The notes beneath the pieces are model-generated. The model did not search any database. It saw only the letters and a list, made by a program, of their open reading frames with translations, and was not told the origin of the DNA. From positions 5,456,001 to 5,520,000 of the forward strand of contig JAHREC010000013.1 in assembly GCA_020081605.1 (NCBI GenBank): a stretch of 64,000 nucleotides of DNA. Reading direction: 5' to 3'. This stretch comes from Albifimbria verrucaria (lineage: Eukaryota > Ascomycota > Sordariomycetes > Hypocreales > Stachybotryaceae). Each line of letters opens with the position of its first letter. Positions within the stretch are counted from its first letter, which is position 1. Positions 46,872 through 59,330 of this stretch are shown piece after piece. The translations under genes and the position numbers were made by a program.

Positions 46872-48039
46872 ATGGCCCTTTTACGCTCGGCGGTCTGCAG
46901 GGCGTGTAGGCGACCGCAGTTTGGCCTCCGTCGAGGCCTTGCGACCGCCAGCAGCCAGCAAGCTTCGTACGACAACCGCGTCAAGCTAGTCGAGGTCGGC
47001 CCCGAGACGGGCTTCAGAACGAGAAGAAGACGATTCCGCTTGCCACCAAGATCGAGCTCATAGAGCGACTGTCCAAGACAGGTCTTTCGGCCATCGAGGC
47101 TGGGTCGTTTGTCTCGCCAAAATGGGTTCCTCAGGTATGGTCGCGGCGCAGGTAGTATGTTCGGCAGCATGCTAATCATCGGTTCGATTGTAGATGGCGA
47201 ATTCGAGCGAGATCATGCAGCATTTCTTGCAGAAGAAGACGCAGGCGCCGGTTCCCTTGACGTATTCGTTCCTAGCTCCAAACGCCAAGGGCCTGGAGAA
47301 TGCCGCGGCGCTGCTCAAAAGAACCCCGGAAGCTACGCATCGCAACTCGATCCCGCCACCCCGCTGACGCGCTCTCGAAGCCCGAGATTGAGATTGCTGT
47401 CTTTGCGGCGGCAACGGAGAGCTTCTCAAGAAGAACCTCAACTGCGATATCGACACGTCACTGGAACGGTTCAAGGTCGTGATTCAGGACTCCAAGGCTC
47501 TTGGGCTTCGAGTAAGAGCTTACATCTCGGTTGTCTTGGGCTGCCCCTTTGAAGGCTTCGATGTCGACCCTCACCGTGTTGCCGAGATTGCGACAGAATT
47601 GCTAGAGGCGGGTGCAGATGAGATCTCGCTGGGCGACACCACGGGAATGGGCACAGCGCCGCGAACGGCTGCTTTGCTCAAGTGTATGTCGTCGGCGGGC
47701 ATCCGGTCTGAGGACATCGCGATGCACTTTCATGATACATACGGCCAGGCGCTAGTCAACACGGCTGTGTCGCTGGAGCACGGCATCAGGACCTTTGACA
47801 GCAGCGTCGGCGGCCTGGGCGGGTGCCCCTACAGCCCCGGTGCGACGGGCAATGTGGCCACGGAGAACATGGTCTACTTCATGGAGACGCTGGGCATGGA
47901 CACGGGCGTTGACCTCGACGCCGTGGCGGATATTGGAGCGTGGATTAGCGGGGAGCTGGGCAGGCCGAATGACAGCGCCGTGGGCAAGGCGGTGCTTGGC
48001 GCGAGGGCCAGAGATGCAGCGGAGGCGACCAAGGCATAG
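46872..48039 (+). CDS. hydroxymethylglutaryl-CoA lyase
   Basis: Mitochondrial enzyme that splits HMG-CoA to acetyl-CoA and acetoacetate, last step of leucine breakdown. Exons 46872-47134 and 47194-48039; four bases seem missing near 47000, 47331, 47376 and 47437, after which the total is 1113 nt, 370 residues. The N-terminus [20 protein letters not shown] suits a presequence. Family marks: [13 protein letters not shown] (across a break), [41 protein letters not shown], and the signature loop [15 protein letters not shown] with the active-site Cys. Metal-binding His of HFHD is present. The gene follows alpha-tubulin by 430 bases with no functional link. Confidence 0.94.
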
Positions 48040-48815
48040 AGCATTTTTGGCGATGGGTGAGTGAAGGGCGGAGCAATGAGGCATGTATATCAATTGTCTT
48101 GCAGGTGCATCAAAACATATGTTCCTGGTCTTTGATCTATGGTGATTACTTGTGGTTTATACCAGTAACTATGGAGTTTAGCCAATATGTGAGGCTTGTT
48201 GTCGTGTCTCTTTTCCATTCGGTGCTTTTATTTGTTCTGAGCTGCGTGTTATAAGAGAGAGCCTACTATGCTTCAATGATCGGTTGTTGTATACGCTCAA
48301 CTTAGTAGGCGATACAGTGATTAATTCAAGTACACAACGTACAAGGAAAACAACGATGCCAATTTTAAAAATCAATACTTATATTATCTGTAGAATATTA
48401 TAATTGGCTTGCCTAATACTAACTGACCACCCCATAGTATTAGGCACTTTAGATAGGAAGCACTATCAAGTGGTGTACAACCATTATGGCTGTTGATGCA
48501 GGGTAGCTACACCGTCATTCTCGGCCACGAAGCTCCAGCTTCAGGAGCTTGGAGGGTTTCTCAGTCATGTGATGTCACCGTCACCCAATCCCTCACTGGC
48601 TCTGGCACTAACCGCCTATGGTAGGCTCTGGGCTCCACCAAGGCGAAGCAGCTCAACCTCCCTCCAACCTCGTCTATCCAGCGTGAGCCAAACCGTCACC
48701 AGCTCAGTCCTCTCCCTGCACGCCATTCTCCGAGGGTATTTCCACCCGTACTCCGACGCCCGCACACCTCAAACCAACCCTCGAACCCTCATCCGATTCG
48801 CTTCAGCTGCTCGCC
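48040..48815. other. intergenic region upstream of the V-ATPase B gene
   Basis: AT-rich from 48100 to 48480, then CT-rich leader-like sequence up to the ATG at 48816. No gene is seen. Confidence 0.4.
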
Positions 48816-50692
48816 ATGGGAGACCCGCGCGAGTCGTCATCCTACTCGATCCTGCCGAGGATTCGATACAACACCGTTGGCGGTATCAACGGTCCGCTGG
48901 TCATTCTCGAGAACGTGAGGATGGGCTCCATCAAGGTCGCGAATGAGTGATTAGTTTCTGACCAAACTCCAGGTCAAAACCCTCGTTACAATGAGATTGT
49001 AACGCTCACCCTGGCCGATGGCACGGAGAGATCCGGACAGGTTCTGGAAGCTCGAGGTTCGTACCGCATTCTGATCCATGTTTCGCCAACAAAACTAACG
49101 AAAACCCCGAATAGGCGACAAGGCTGTCGTTCAGGTAACTATCAACGATGAAACGACTTTCGACATGCATTAACGGAGCGCCCAGGTTTTCGAAGGTACT
49201 TCTGGCATCGATGTCAAGAAGGTAGGCGATACGAAGCTGCATATGTACCAGGCCAAGAGCTAAAAGTGAGAATAGACAAAAGTTGAGTTCACCGGCCAGA
49301 GCTTGAAGCTCGGTGTCTCCGAGGACATGCTTGGTCGTATCTTCGATGGTTCCGGCCGAGCTATCGACAAGGGCCCCAAGGTGTTGGCCGAGGAGTACCT
49401 CGACATCAACGGCAGCCCCATCAACCCTTACTCTCGTGTAGGTCCCGCCAAGACATCTGAATCTGATTGCAGCGCCTGACTTTGCCTAGGAATACCCCGA
49501 GGAGATGATCTCCACCGGTATCTCTGCCATCGACACCATGAACTCGATTGCCCGTGGTCAGAAGATTCCTATTTTCTCTGCCTCCGGTCTGCCGCACAAC
49601 GAAATTGCCGCCCAGATTTGCCGACAAGCTGGTCTCGTCCAGCAGAAGGGTGTCACCAACAAGGGCGTGCACGACGGTCACGAGGAGAACTTCTCCATTG
49701 TCTTTGGTGCCATGGGTGTCAACTTGAAACCGCCCGATTCTTCACCCGCGACTTCGAGGAGAACGGCAGTCTGGAGCGTACTACTCTGTTCCTCAACTTG
49801 GCCAACGATCCTACGTATGTTTTCTCAAGGAACCAGCTGCTGGGCCGCTTTGAGTGTTCGCTTTTAGTACTAACATGCCGATCAGGATTGAGCGTATTAT
49901 TACCCCCGTCTTGCCCTTACGACCGCCGAGTACTACGCCTACCAGCTCGAGAAGCACGTTCTGGTCATTCTTACCGATCTGTCTTCTTACTGCGATGCTC
50001 TGCGTGAGGTTTCTGCTGCCCGAGAGGAGGTGCCCGGTCGTCGTGGTTACCCCGGTTACATGTACACTGATTTGTCCACCATCTACGAGCGAGCCGGTCG
50101 TGTGTCTGGACGTAACGGTTCCATCACTCAGATTCCCATCTTGACCATGCCTAACGATGATATCACTCACCCTATCCCCGATCTTACGGGCTACATTACG
50201 GAGGGTCAGATTTTCGTCGATCGATCCCTGGACAACCGTGGTATCTACCCTCCCATCAACGTGCTGCCATCGCTTTCTCGTCTGATGAAGTCGGCCATTG
50301 GTGAGGGCATGACCCGAAAGGACCACGGCGATGTTTCCAACCAGCTGTACGCCAAGTACGCCATCGGTCGTGACGCTGCGGCCATGAAGGCAGTCGTTGG
50401 TGAGGAGGCTCTGTCGAACGAGGACAAGCTGTCGCTAGAGTTCCTGGACAAATTCGAGCGCCAGTTCATCGCCCAGGGCGCGTACGAGTCACGAAGCATC
50501 TTCGAGTCGCTGGACCTGGCCTGGAGCCTGCTCCGCATCTACCCCAAGGATCTGCTCAACCGTATCCCCGCCAAGGTGCTCAACGAGTTCTACCAGCGTG
50601 CCCAGAAGGACTCCAAGTCAAAGGACAAGGCAAGGGCCGACGTGCGGGCCAACGACCAGGCCCAGAACCAGGAGAACCTGATCGACGCATAG
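48816..50692 (+). CDS. VMA2: vacuolar H+-ATPase catalytic-sector subunit B
   Basis: Non-catalytic nucleotide-binding subunit of the V1 sector, which drives proton pumping into vacuoles. Seven exons: 48816-48914, 48973-49056, 49115-49134, 49186-49221, 49276-49437, 49490-49814, 49886-50692. Exon 3 is only 20 nt. Three bases are missing near 48978 (AAAA), 49727 and 49912 (CCCCC); corrected, it is 1536 nt, 511 residues. Family motifs: [57 protein letters not shown], and [19 protein letters not shown] with [20 protein letters not shown]. No P-loop GKT is present, which is normal for subunit B. The start at 48816 gives [11 protein letters not shown]. Confidence 0.96.
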
Positions 50693-51008
50693 AGAGAGAG
50701 GAGGGGGCAGTAGTGTAGATTGAAGGTGGAATAGATGGAGGGATGCGCACACATGGATCGGTCGCAGAGCAGACTACGCGTTGTGCGAGTTTGTCTTGTT
50801 TGTGTATAAGAGTGAAGTACGATGCGATTGTTTTCAGAGAACCAACATAGCAATATCGTTAGTTGGGGTTGTGGCATGCACATAGGAGGCACAGTTAATG
50901 CGATTCTCTTTCCCAAGCAAGGGCTTTGTCGGCCATTGGCCAAGTAGCTGCGATGTGATGTCTGCGAGCGCTGATCTGGCGGCCTGGGACGGGCATGGAG
51001 ATGGAGAT

Positions 51009-51038
51009 GGGGATGGGGATGGGGACGGGGACGGGGAC
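51009..51038 (+). repeat. GGGGAY tandem repeat with quadruplex potential
   Basis: Five runs of four G at six-base spacing (GGGGAT twice, then GGGGAC three times), preceded by GGAGAT units. The pattern is a strong intramolecular quadruplex candidate, lying about 0.3 kb after the V-ATPase B stop. Confidence 0.8.
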
Positions 51039-52270
51039 CTGCAGGGCCTTGCTGGAGTTGAATTGGCATCGTCACACGCCAATGGGTCTGTGGAGTCGCT
51101 GTGGCCTACCTAGTTGCCGTAGGACCACCCCGAGGTCGGGCTAGCTGTGTAGCAGGAGGAGCAGGTCGGTTGAGATGACTTGAGGAACCTGTGGACCTCA
51201 TCTTAGAGTCAGTCTCATATAGGGTGGTGGGCGCAATCGTGGTAGCATCACATATTGTGGCTTCATCACCCAAAGGTTCCAGGCCACGAGCTGGCCCTCG
51301 AGCCCAGGTGAGTTTTACCGGCCGCATGGCGCATTGCGTACTTTTCATTTCAACCGGGCAAACGACACGCGGATTTATTTACCGTCGAGGCCGAGAGGTT
51401 GGAAGCGATATCCAGGCCAGCAGATGCGCACCAACCAAAAGGGTCGGCATGGGGAGGCCCAGGGCCAGGGTCAAGGGCCGTGACGGCATATGTAAGGCAG
51501 AGGAGAGGAGATTTGTTTGCCTGGCCCCGCACGAATGACTGCTCCTCCTCCGCGATCCCCGAATTAGTGGAATGCGGGGAAGGGAAAAAGGTCCTCGATG
51601 AATTTCTCGTAGGAGCTAGTTTGCTAGCAGATGCAAGGAAGACGACGCGGAGGAGGAAGAGGGGGCGGATCTTGTACTGATTGTTTGGCGCACCAAACGT
51701 AACCCTTGGGTTGCATTTTGCCGGTGCATGCATCTTTTGTTACTGAGCCAGGGGAGTGGGAGTGTTGGAGGGAACCTTTCCATGTTGACATCATGATTGT
51801 CGGTGTAAGTCTGTGCTTTTGGTGTTTCCCTCGTTCGCCCTCAGCCTCCCCAACTTTGGATAGTGGTGGTGGGTGGTGGTGGTGATCTTCTGCAGCGTTG
51901 ACCTATGGCAGGCAGCCTTTTCTTTTCGGTAGCACGAATTGATTCAAAGCTGAACGAGCAATTGCAATCCTCTTCCCGCCTCCAATCTCTGGTATGCGTG
52001 AAGACAATAACTAATTTGTTCTGGAAACGGCCAGGTAGAAAGAGCCGGCGGAAAGTCAATTGACGGCATCTTGCTCTAAGCGGACCCCGTCCCTCCAGAC
52101 CCGGAAGCTTCGTCCACTTTCATCCCAGCCAGCCGGCACGCCACTGAGATATTTCCAAAGGGCCGAGCTACCCCACAGGTAGGCATTCAAGCAGGCAAGC
52201 AGGCAGGCAGCTGGTGCCGGGCCAGGCGAAGCAGAGGACTCTCGCGGATGGGGTCGAGCATTGCGTCGCG

Positions 52271-52290
52271 TCGAGTCGAGTCGAGTCGAG
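52271..52290. repeat. (TCGAG)4 microsatellite
   Basis: Four perfect TCGAG units lie about 300 bases before the aldose 1-epimerase start, probably in the promoter or leader. Confidence 0.85.
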
Positions 52291-52582
52291 TTTCTCCGCA
52301 ACCGTTGCACCCCTCCCTCCACCTCGCGCATGTGAGGATGCGACCCGGGACCAAGGCACAAGCCCTGGATTGGATCGTCCCCAGAAGCACCCCAATCGTC
52401 GTCTGGGGAACCAAGACACGAGAGGAGCATCTGCTCTGCGTAGCGTTGCGTTGCATCGTATAAGCACGCCCATCCCCCTCTGTCCTTCTCTCCTCTCCCC
52501 TCCTCCTCTTTCTCCTCTACCTGCTCTCGCACGTCGTCTGCAGTCCCGAGTCCCCTCTTCCAGTGCTCCCTCTGTCTCCAGC

Positions 52583-53872
52583 ATGCAATTGATCTCTCGT
52601 CTGGCCGCTCTGGCCCTGCTGGCCCTGCCGTTGGCAAGCGCCGAGGGCACCGTCAAGTGCAGCAACTCCTCGACGCCTCGCCCTGACAAGGACGGAAAGT
52701 ACTGGATCCACGGAGATGGCATCAAGGCTGCCTTCATCCCCTACGGCGCCTCCATCTCCGACCTGGTCATCAAGGACAAGCACGGCATCGAGCGGGACAT
52801 TGTCCTGGGCTTCGACAATGCCACCCACTACAGCATTGACAAGGCCCACCCTCACCTGGGCGGCGTTCCTGGTCGCTATGCCAATCGTATCAAGAACAGC
52901 ACGTTCGAGATCGACGGCAAGGACTACCACATCACTCCCAATGAGAACCCTACTGAGGAGGCTCCCGACGGCGCCGATACCTTGCACGGTGGCCCCGACG
53001 GTTGGGACTGGCGCAACTTCACCGTCGTCTCGTACTCCAAGTCCAGCATCACCTTCTCCATCGTCGACCCCGACGGCAAGGAGGGCTTCCCAGGCGAGGT
53101 CGTCTCTTACATCACCTACACCCTGACCGGCAAGAACTGGGACATCAAGATGGTCGCCCTCGCCACGACCAAGAAGACGCCCATCATGCTCAGCAGCCAC
53201 ACCTACTGGAACCTGGACGGCTTCGGCAACGACGAGACCGACACTGCCCTGAACCACACCCTGCACCTGCCCTACAGCGGCCAGCGTGTTGCCGTCGACA
53301 ACATCCTGATCCCTACCGGCGAGTTCCTGCCCAACAAGAAGGGCTCCGTCAACGACTTCTGGAGCAAGCCCAAGCAGATTGGCGCCTCCTTCAATGACCC
53401 GGAGCTGGTGGACAACTGCGGCTTCAACTGCACCGGATATGGTAAGTCTTCTTCCTCTATGACAGGTATCACTCGGGGCACGATTCGCTAACTCGACCTT
53501 TCCAGACAACTGCTACATCGTCAACCGCGGCCAGCTCGGCGCCTACGACTGGCGCACCACGAAGCCCGTTGCATCGCTGTCGTCTGAGTGGTCTGGCATC
53601 AAGATCGACGTCTACTCTGACCAGGACGCCTTCCAGGTGTACAGCTGCAACTTCCAGGACGGCACGCTGCCGCTCAAGCGCAGCCAGGGCCACTTCGACA
53701 ACGACAAGTTCCCCGCACCGTGCAGAAGTACGGCTGCGTAGTGATGGAGGTCCAGGACTACATCGACGGCATCAACCACCCCGAGTGGTTCCGCACCAAC
53801 AAGCAGATCTTCGGGCCCGGCGACGAGCCATACGTCCTGCAGGCCCGATATACCTTTAGCGTCGACAAATAA
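52583..53872 (+). CDS. secreted aldose 1-epimerase (galactose mutarotase family)
   Basis: Interconverts alpha and beta anomers of hexoses. Exons 52583-53441 and 53506-53872; one C is missing near 53713 (TTCCCCGC), after which the total is 1227 nt, 408 residues. A signal peptide (MQLISRLAALALLALPLASA) indicates an extracellular or wall-associated form. Fold marks: IPYGASISDLVIKDKHG, DIVLGFDNATHY, GGVPGRYANRIKN, DTLHGGPDGWDWRNF with the catalytic-type His, SSHTYWNLDGFG with the second His, and VQDYIDGINHPEWF. Several N-x-S/T sites (NCSN.. NHTL, NCTG) fit secretion. The start at 52583 is chosen because it opens the signal peptide. Confidence 0.93.
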
Positions 53873-54752
53873 GGGGCGCAGGAAGCTGTGGCTACTGTCG
53901 AGGGAAGAGGATCGATAGAGCGTTTTTGAGTAATAACGAAGTATTAATCAAGCGTGCGCATATGATGAGATTGTATCAAATAAATGTGACATGTGAATAC
54001 CGTACATTTTGTACGATCGAGCCAATTCTTACATCTGATTGGAGTGATATGTCAGTGTCGTGGGTGGAGACGCAGGAGCAGAAAAGAGCGAGGATGGAAA
54101 ATAAAATAAAATTGAAAAATGAATAAAAGAAATACCCTTTTGGGCCACGAGCTGGGGAGTAGGGGAGTATTGAGGGGAAGAAATATCTATTAACATGAAC
54201 TCTTTATTACAACATTCCTTGCACTGAATGATTTGCTATGAAATAATTTTGGTCAAATAAGCTGAATACTGTAGGAAGCCACTAATACTTTTACTTATTT
54301 TCTTTACTACAACTGACTGAAAGCTCTATATTCGCTAAGGCTAGCAGTTCGTGCTGGGCCTTTGCACGATAGAAAAGGGTTGTGCGTTTGGACTGTGTGG
54401 CAAACAAGCAAGCAAGCCAAAAATATAAAGTAAAGGATAAAAAGGTCTTAGTCGATAAAAGACCCTGGGCTTTCAGATGCTAACTACTTATATATAACTC
54501 TACACATCTTGAGCAAGCCTTTGGTGATGTTTCTGTTGGAGTAGGCGGGCAGAGTAATCCGTGTAAAATCCGACTGAGCGGAGCCCAAGCCAGAAAATCA
54601 AAGCAAAACTCGCTACAAGCAACGCCACCCGCCAACAGGCAATATTCAGAGAGAAAAAAGAAAAAATCCTCGTAATTCAGTACAGCGCAGTCAGGACAAC
54701 GCAAGGTTGACAACCTGGTATTTGTTATTTTCTTCGTCGAAGCCGTGCCGTC
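53873..54752. other. AT-rich intergenic region
   Basis: Lower GC than the flanks (about 53930-54330 especially). AAATAAA-type sequence near 53979 may be a poly(A) signal for the epimerase gene. No gene is seen. Confidence 0.4.
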
Positions 54753-56198
54753 ATGGAGGACGACCGGGCCCAGGTTGATCTCGGCATCGCCGCAGACATC
54801 GAAGAGGCACAGATGGCTCAGGCGAGCCCACAGCCCGTCGCCGAGAGCGAGGCTTCACAGGCCTCCGAGTCGGCCGTGAAGCAGCCAAAGAAGCGTTTTG
54901 TTGGAAGGCGCACGGCGGCGGAAGCTGCTGCGAAGAACGGCGTTGCAGGCGTTGAAGGCGAAAGTGGCACGATACAGGGTGAGTATCCCTCATTTACACA
55001 ATCCTTCATTACAACACTCAGTCACTTACACGGGTCGAACCCTCCAGCTGCCAAGGCTAGACGGCCTCCTCGTCTGCTTAACCAGGTTCCAGCTGAGATC
55101 CTGAACGATGAGAACCTCAAGGCCGCCATCGCGCTGTTGCCGGCAAACTACAGCTTTGAGATCCCCAAGACGATCCACCGCATCCGCAGTTTGGGCGCGA
55201 AGAAGGTGGCGCTTCAGATGCCCGAGGGTCTGCTGCTCTTCGCCACTACCATCTCAGACATCCTGACCCAGTTCTGCCCCGGCATCGAGACGCTCATCAT
55301 GGGCGACGTCACCTACGGTGCCTGCTGTATCGACGATTACACGGCCCGGGCTTTGGGGTGCGACCTCCTGGTGCACTATGCCCACAGCTGCCTTGTCCCG
55401 GTTGACGTAACCAAGATCAAGACGCTCTACGTCTTTGTCGACATCAGCATCGATACGTCACACTTGCTGGCGACGCTGGAGCGCAACTTTGCAAGCGGCA
55501 AGACTATTGCCGTCGTCGGCACCATCCAGTTCAACGCCACCATCCACGGCGTCAGGAGCACGCTAGAGAAGGCAGGATTCAATGTCCTCGTCCCGCAGAT
55601 CGCGCCGTTGAGCAAGGGAGAGATCCTCGGATGTACCTCGCCGCGGCTGAAGGAGGAGGACAAAGTCGACCTGATTCTGTACCTGGGCGATGGCCGCTTC
55701 CATCTTGAGAGCATCATGATCCACAACCCCTCGATACCGGCGTACCGCTACGACCCGTACTCGCGCAAGCTGACGCGCGAGACGTACGGCCACCAAGAGA
55801 TGCAGTCGATACGACGTGATGCCATTCGAACAGCCCGCGGCGCGCGCAAATGGGGCCTCATCCTCGGCTCGCTGGGCCGCCAGGGCAACCCGCACACCAT
55901 GGCGCTGATCGAGCGGCAGTTGGCGGACCGCGGCGTGCCAATGGTCAACCTGCTGCTCAGCGAGATCTTCCCGGGCAAGCTTGCCCTCATGAGCGACGTC
56001 GAGTGCTGGGTGCAAGTCGCGTGTCCCCGGCTGAGCATTGACTGGGGCTACGCCTTCCCACGGCCGCTGCTGACGCCGTACGAGGCGCTCGTGGCACTCG
56101 GCGTGAGGAGGAGTGGGGAGGAGTCGTATCCGATGGACTTTTACGCAAAGGACGGGTTGGCGAGGGCGAAGCCGATCGACGTGGGTGTTTCGGGGTAG
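54753..56198 (+). CDS. DPH1: diphthamide biosynthesis protein 1 (histidine 3-amino-3-carboxypropyl transferase subunit)
   Basis: Iron-sulfur enzyme that with Dph2 starts diphthamide formation on elongation factor 2. The three cluster cysteines of the family are visible: [21 protein letters not shown] and [20 protein letters not shown]. The core starts at [14 protein letters not shown] and [13 protein letters not shown] probable intron at 54979-55047 (donor GTGAGT, acceptor CTCCAG) is 69 nt, a multiple of three with no stop, so the unspliced frame also stays open: 458 residues spliced, 481 unspliced. No frame break is present, unlike most neighbours. It converges with CTF8, 138 bases apart. 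Confidence 0.95.
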   Translation: MEDDRAQVDLGIAADIEEAQMAQASPQPVAESEASQASESAVKQPKKRFVGRRTAAEAAAKNGVAGVEGESGTIQGEYPSFTQSFITTLSHLHGSNPPAAKARRPPRLLNQVPAEILNDENLKAAIALLPANYSFEIPKTIHRIRSLGAKKVALQMPEGLLLFATTISDILTQFCPGIETLIMGDVTYGACCIDDYTARALGCDLLVHYAHSCLVPVDVTKIKTLYVFVDISIDTSHLLATLERNFASGKTIAVVGTIQFNATIHGVRSTLEKAGFNVLVPQIAPLSKGEILGCTSPRLKEEDKVDLILYLGDGRFHLESIMIHNPSIPAYRYDPYSRKLTRETYGHQEMQSIRRDAIRTARGARKWGLILGSLGRQGNPHTMALIERQLADRGVPMVNLLLSEIFPGKLALMSDVECWVQVACPRLSIDWGYAFPRPLLTPYEALVALGVRRSGEESYPMDFYAKDGLARAKPIDVGVSG

Positions 56199-56336
56199 AT
56201 AAATCTTGCAAGAGGAAAAATAAAATAAAAACAAGGGCGAGAGTTGAGAATGATATTCATAAAGTCATATTCTTTCACGTGGTGATGTTGTTCTATGTAT
56301 ACCCCAAAACCGTGGACGCTGGAAAAGCACAAAGCA

Positions 56337-56792
56337 TTATGAAGTAGCCTGAGTGCCCACAGGCTCTGGCCGGTTCGAGAACATTAGCTTGTACTTGACG
56401 ATCTCAACGACCTCTAGGTTCTCGCCCTGCTCCTGATACTGCCCGCCCGAGCCCTCCTTGATGCGGTTCTCCCGCCGGCGCACGACCGCAATGGCCTTGG
56501 GCAGCTTCTTGACCTCACCGGTAAGACGCTGGTGCTGGCCAATGTAGAGATGGACGCGCTTCATCCACGACGAGTCGCCGCTGGGCGCAGAGGAATCATA
56601 GTCTGGGAAGTCGATACGGCCCACCTCGACGTCCGAGGAGGGCTCGCCGTCTGGCCCTTGTGGCAGGTTGACAACTCCTTGAAGCTCTAGAATGGCTAGC
56701 CCGGAGGGTGTCTGTAGGAGCTGCGGTAGAGGACTTGACGCTGCCGGTGCAGACTTGTGTATGGGAGGGTAGAGCTTGACGGTGGATGCCAT
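56337..56792 (-). CDS. CTF8: Ctf8, alternative clamp-loader subunit
   Basis: Small subunit of the Ctf18-Dcc1-Ctf8 replication factor C-like complex, needed for sister-chromatid cohesion and PCNA loading. A single exon codes 151 residues. Family marks: TPSGLAILELQGVVNLP, VGRIDFPDY, and WMKRVHLYIGQHQRLTGEVK with LPKAIAVVRRR. The size and order fit Ctf8. No frame break. Confidence 0.93.
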   Translation of the reverse strand: MASTVKLYPPIHKSAPAASSPLPQLLQTPSGLAILELQGVVNLPQGPDGEPSSDVEVGRIDFPDYDSSAPSGDSSWMKRVHLYIGQHQRLTGEVKKLPKAIAVVRRRENRIKEGSGGQYQEQGENLEVVEIVKYKLMFSNRPEPVGTQATS

Positions 56793-57304
56793 TGTGAGGT
56801 TGATGTGTAATATATATCGTTTACAGAGCTTGTGTTAACGAATGCGACCTTTTGCTCCACTGCATCACTTCTCTCAAATCCTCCGATCAAGGGGTTGGCT
56901 GAGTCTGCTCCGTGATATCTAGCGTTGAAGTACTGTTGATATCACATTGCAGAAGTGGATTAACAACTGCTCTCATTGAAGCTGTGACTGGTTCCCCTTG
57001 TTCCCATGGAGCATAGCCAGACTCCACGATGTGAGGTACGTACCTGGCCAAGTTCGGCAATCTTGTGGCTCCAAGGGCTCCACTTCACGGCTCAGGTCGA
57101 GACCAATCGCGGAAAAACACTTCGCCCGGGGCTACCAGACCCTGATGCTCCTGATTGGCCCAGGCTTCTACGACTCTTTCAGCAGCCCTAGCGCACACTT
57201 TCTCGATTTCGCCCAAATTTTACTACTTTGAATTCCATCAACCACCACCGACAACTTCACGCCCGAGCCAGGTCAAGTAAACTTGCACCACCACAACTGG
57301 CAAG
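56793..57304. other. divergent promoter between CTF8 and the eS6 gene
   Basis: A compact 512-bp region between a cohesion gene and a ribosomal protein gene. No gene is seen. Confidence 0.4.
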
Positions 57305-58530
57305 ATGAAGGTATGAGATAACCACAGCGCATTCCATCTCTCTCGGCTGCTCGCGTGCATCGACGCAATCACATTTGGCTGTCGCCGGCCTCACGATTCG
57401 TCTGGAGCACGCGAGCCCCGAGCATCACCGCCGGCGAAGACGACTCTTTGCTAACTTTTCTCCTTCTCCAGTTGAACATCAGCTACCCTGCCAATGGCAG
57501 CCAGAAGCTCATCGACATTGAGGATGAGCGCAAGCTCCACGCCTTCATGGACAAGCGCGTACGTTTTCCCACCTCGATCACCGTGGCACATCGAATCGAC
57601 GAAGCGCCGAAAACTTTCTTTCTCAGGACAGACCCGCTAACATTTTTTCTTCCTTTCAGATGGGCGCCGAGGTTGCTGGCGACTCTCTCGGAGACGAGTT
57701 CAAGGGCTACATCTTCCGCATCACCGGTGGCAACGACAAGCAGGGTTTCCCCATGAAGCAGGGTGTCATGCACCCTACCCGTGTCCGCCTCCTGCTTTCC
57801 GAGGGTCACTCCTGCTACCGCCCCCGCCGCACTGGCGAGCGCAAGCGTAAGTCCGTTCGCGGCTGCATCGTCGCCATGGACCTGTCTGTCCTTGCCCTCA
57901 GCGTCGTCAAGCAGGGCGAGAACGACATCCCCGGCCTGACCGACGTCGTCCACCCCAAGCGTCTCGGCCCCAAGCGTGCCACCAAGATCCGCAAGTTCTT
58001 CGGACTCACCAAGGATGACGATGTATGTTTTACCCTACGCCCATACTCGATCATCGCCTATCCGGTACTGCAGTCGCAGTCCGGGTAGAGTGTGAGATGG
58101 AACCCCTTTGGCTCCTTTGTAGGGACAAGGGGGAAAAGAGTTAAGCAATATGAAAGTTACGTGAAACTAATGTCACCGGCTGGGATAATAGGTCCGCAAG
58201 TACGTCATTCGCCGCGAGGTCCAGCCCAAGGGTGAGGGCAAGAAGGCCTACACCAAGGCTCCCAAGATCCAGAGGCTGGTCACTCCCCAGCGTCTCCAGC
58301 ACAAGCGCCACCGCGCCGCCCTCAAGAGGCGCCAGGCTGAGAAGGTCAAGGACGAGGCTGTAAGTTTTTTCTTCCCTGCTCGATGGCAACAACGATTGCC
58401 GTGAGAACCCCTGACGCTAATGCCTTATCCACAGAACGAGTACGCCCAAATCCTGGCCAAGCGTGTTGCCGAGGCCAAGGCCAACAAGGCCGATGCCCGC
58501 AAGCGCCGCGCCAGCTCCATGCGCAAGTAA
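57305..58530 (+). CDS. RPS6: 40S ribosomal protein eS6
   Basis: Small-subunit ribosomal protein. Five exons: 57305-57310, 57472-57558, 57660-58022, 58192-58359, 58435-58530; they total 720 nt, 239 residues, with no frame break. Exon 1 codes only Met-Lys, a common layout for fungal ribosomal protein genes. Family marks: [57 protein letters not shown], and C-terminal RRASSMRK, the known TOR/AGC-kinase phosphorylation tail. Strong C-ending codon bias fits high expression. A TAAC-type branch site lies in intron 1. Confidence 0.97.
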
Positions 58531-59330
58531 GGGTCTGGTGTTTTTAATGAAATATAAAAATTGGGAATCTTAACCCTGGTCCTTGTGGTTTGCATGCATT
58601 GGGAGTGTGAGGGTCTCTTAGGCTCGATTAGGGCCTGTTAGGAATGTACTAGAGGCATTTCGGACAAAATTTCAAACTGCATCGTTGATGCCATGCGCAT
58701 TTTGTACAGTTCGTCTCAGCGTGATGTGCCTAGGGGCTGGCTTGTCCATAGGAAAGGCGAGTTCTTGCAATCATTACCAAGCAATCAATCTTTGAGGACC
58801 ACCCAAACACATCTGTCCCTACATTGAGTGTTCTTGACTTGACATGTTTACTTGGCCGAACTCTTCGGTCACATCCCACGTAGCCATCCACCGCACACAG
58901 CCAGGTCCACCCCTGGCCACAGGCAGTCCAGTATCATAATGCTCTTCGTAGGACGTCACGCATTTAGTTGCATGTACATGTGAATGTGGATGAATTCCCA
59001 TTATATTTACAAAACTCCATGTCTACACCTAGTTAATCCATTTTCTCCATAGCCCGGCCAACTCCTACCGCTCTCATGCCTCTATCTGTATGGCTGTCAA
59101 GGAGACCTGCACTTCTCCACAACGGCATACCCATCAAGGAACACGGTTCGGATCCTAGGGATGGCCCAGCTAAGCAACTTGGGCGACTGTCAACGTTGTC
59201 ATAAAAACACCCCATGTGACGCAGTAAAAAACGAAAAGAGCTGAGTAAAATGCCGAAAATGTGGCTCCCTTATGGAACAGTCTTATCCACCATCTAGTCG
59301 GAAGTGATTTGTCCCAAGCGGCAAGCTCAT
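58531..59330. other. convergent intergenic spacer
   Basis: Between the convergent eS6 and Tom1 genes. No gene or repeat is seen. Confidence 0.4.

Larger units (their letters stand above)
50693..52582. other. 1.9-kb intergenic region with G-rich and TCGAG repeats
   Basis: No supportable gene. It contains a GGGGAY minisatellite (51009-51038), GGT/GGTGG-rich sequence near 51862-51885, a TCGAG run (52271-52290) and a CT-rich leader before 52583. An in-frame upstream extension of the next gene to 52214 is open but is probably leader. Confidence 0.45.

Noticed and set aside
52517..53509. 330-codon minus-strand open frame
   Set aside because: Antisense to the aldose 1-epimerase exon with Val/Gly/Asp-rich shadow composition.
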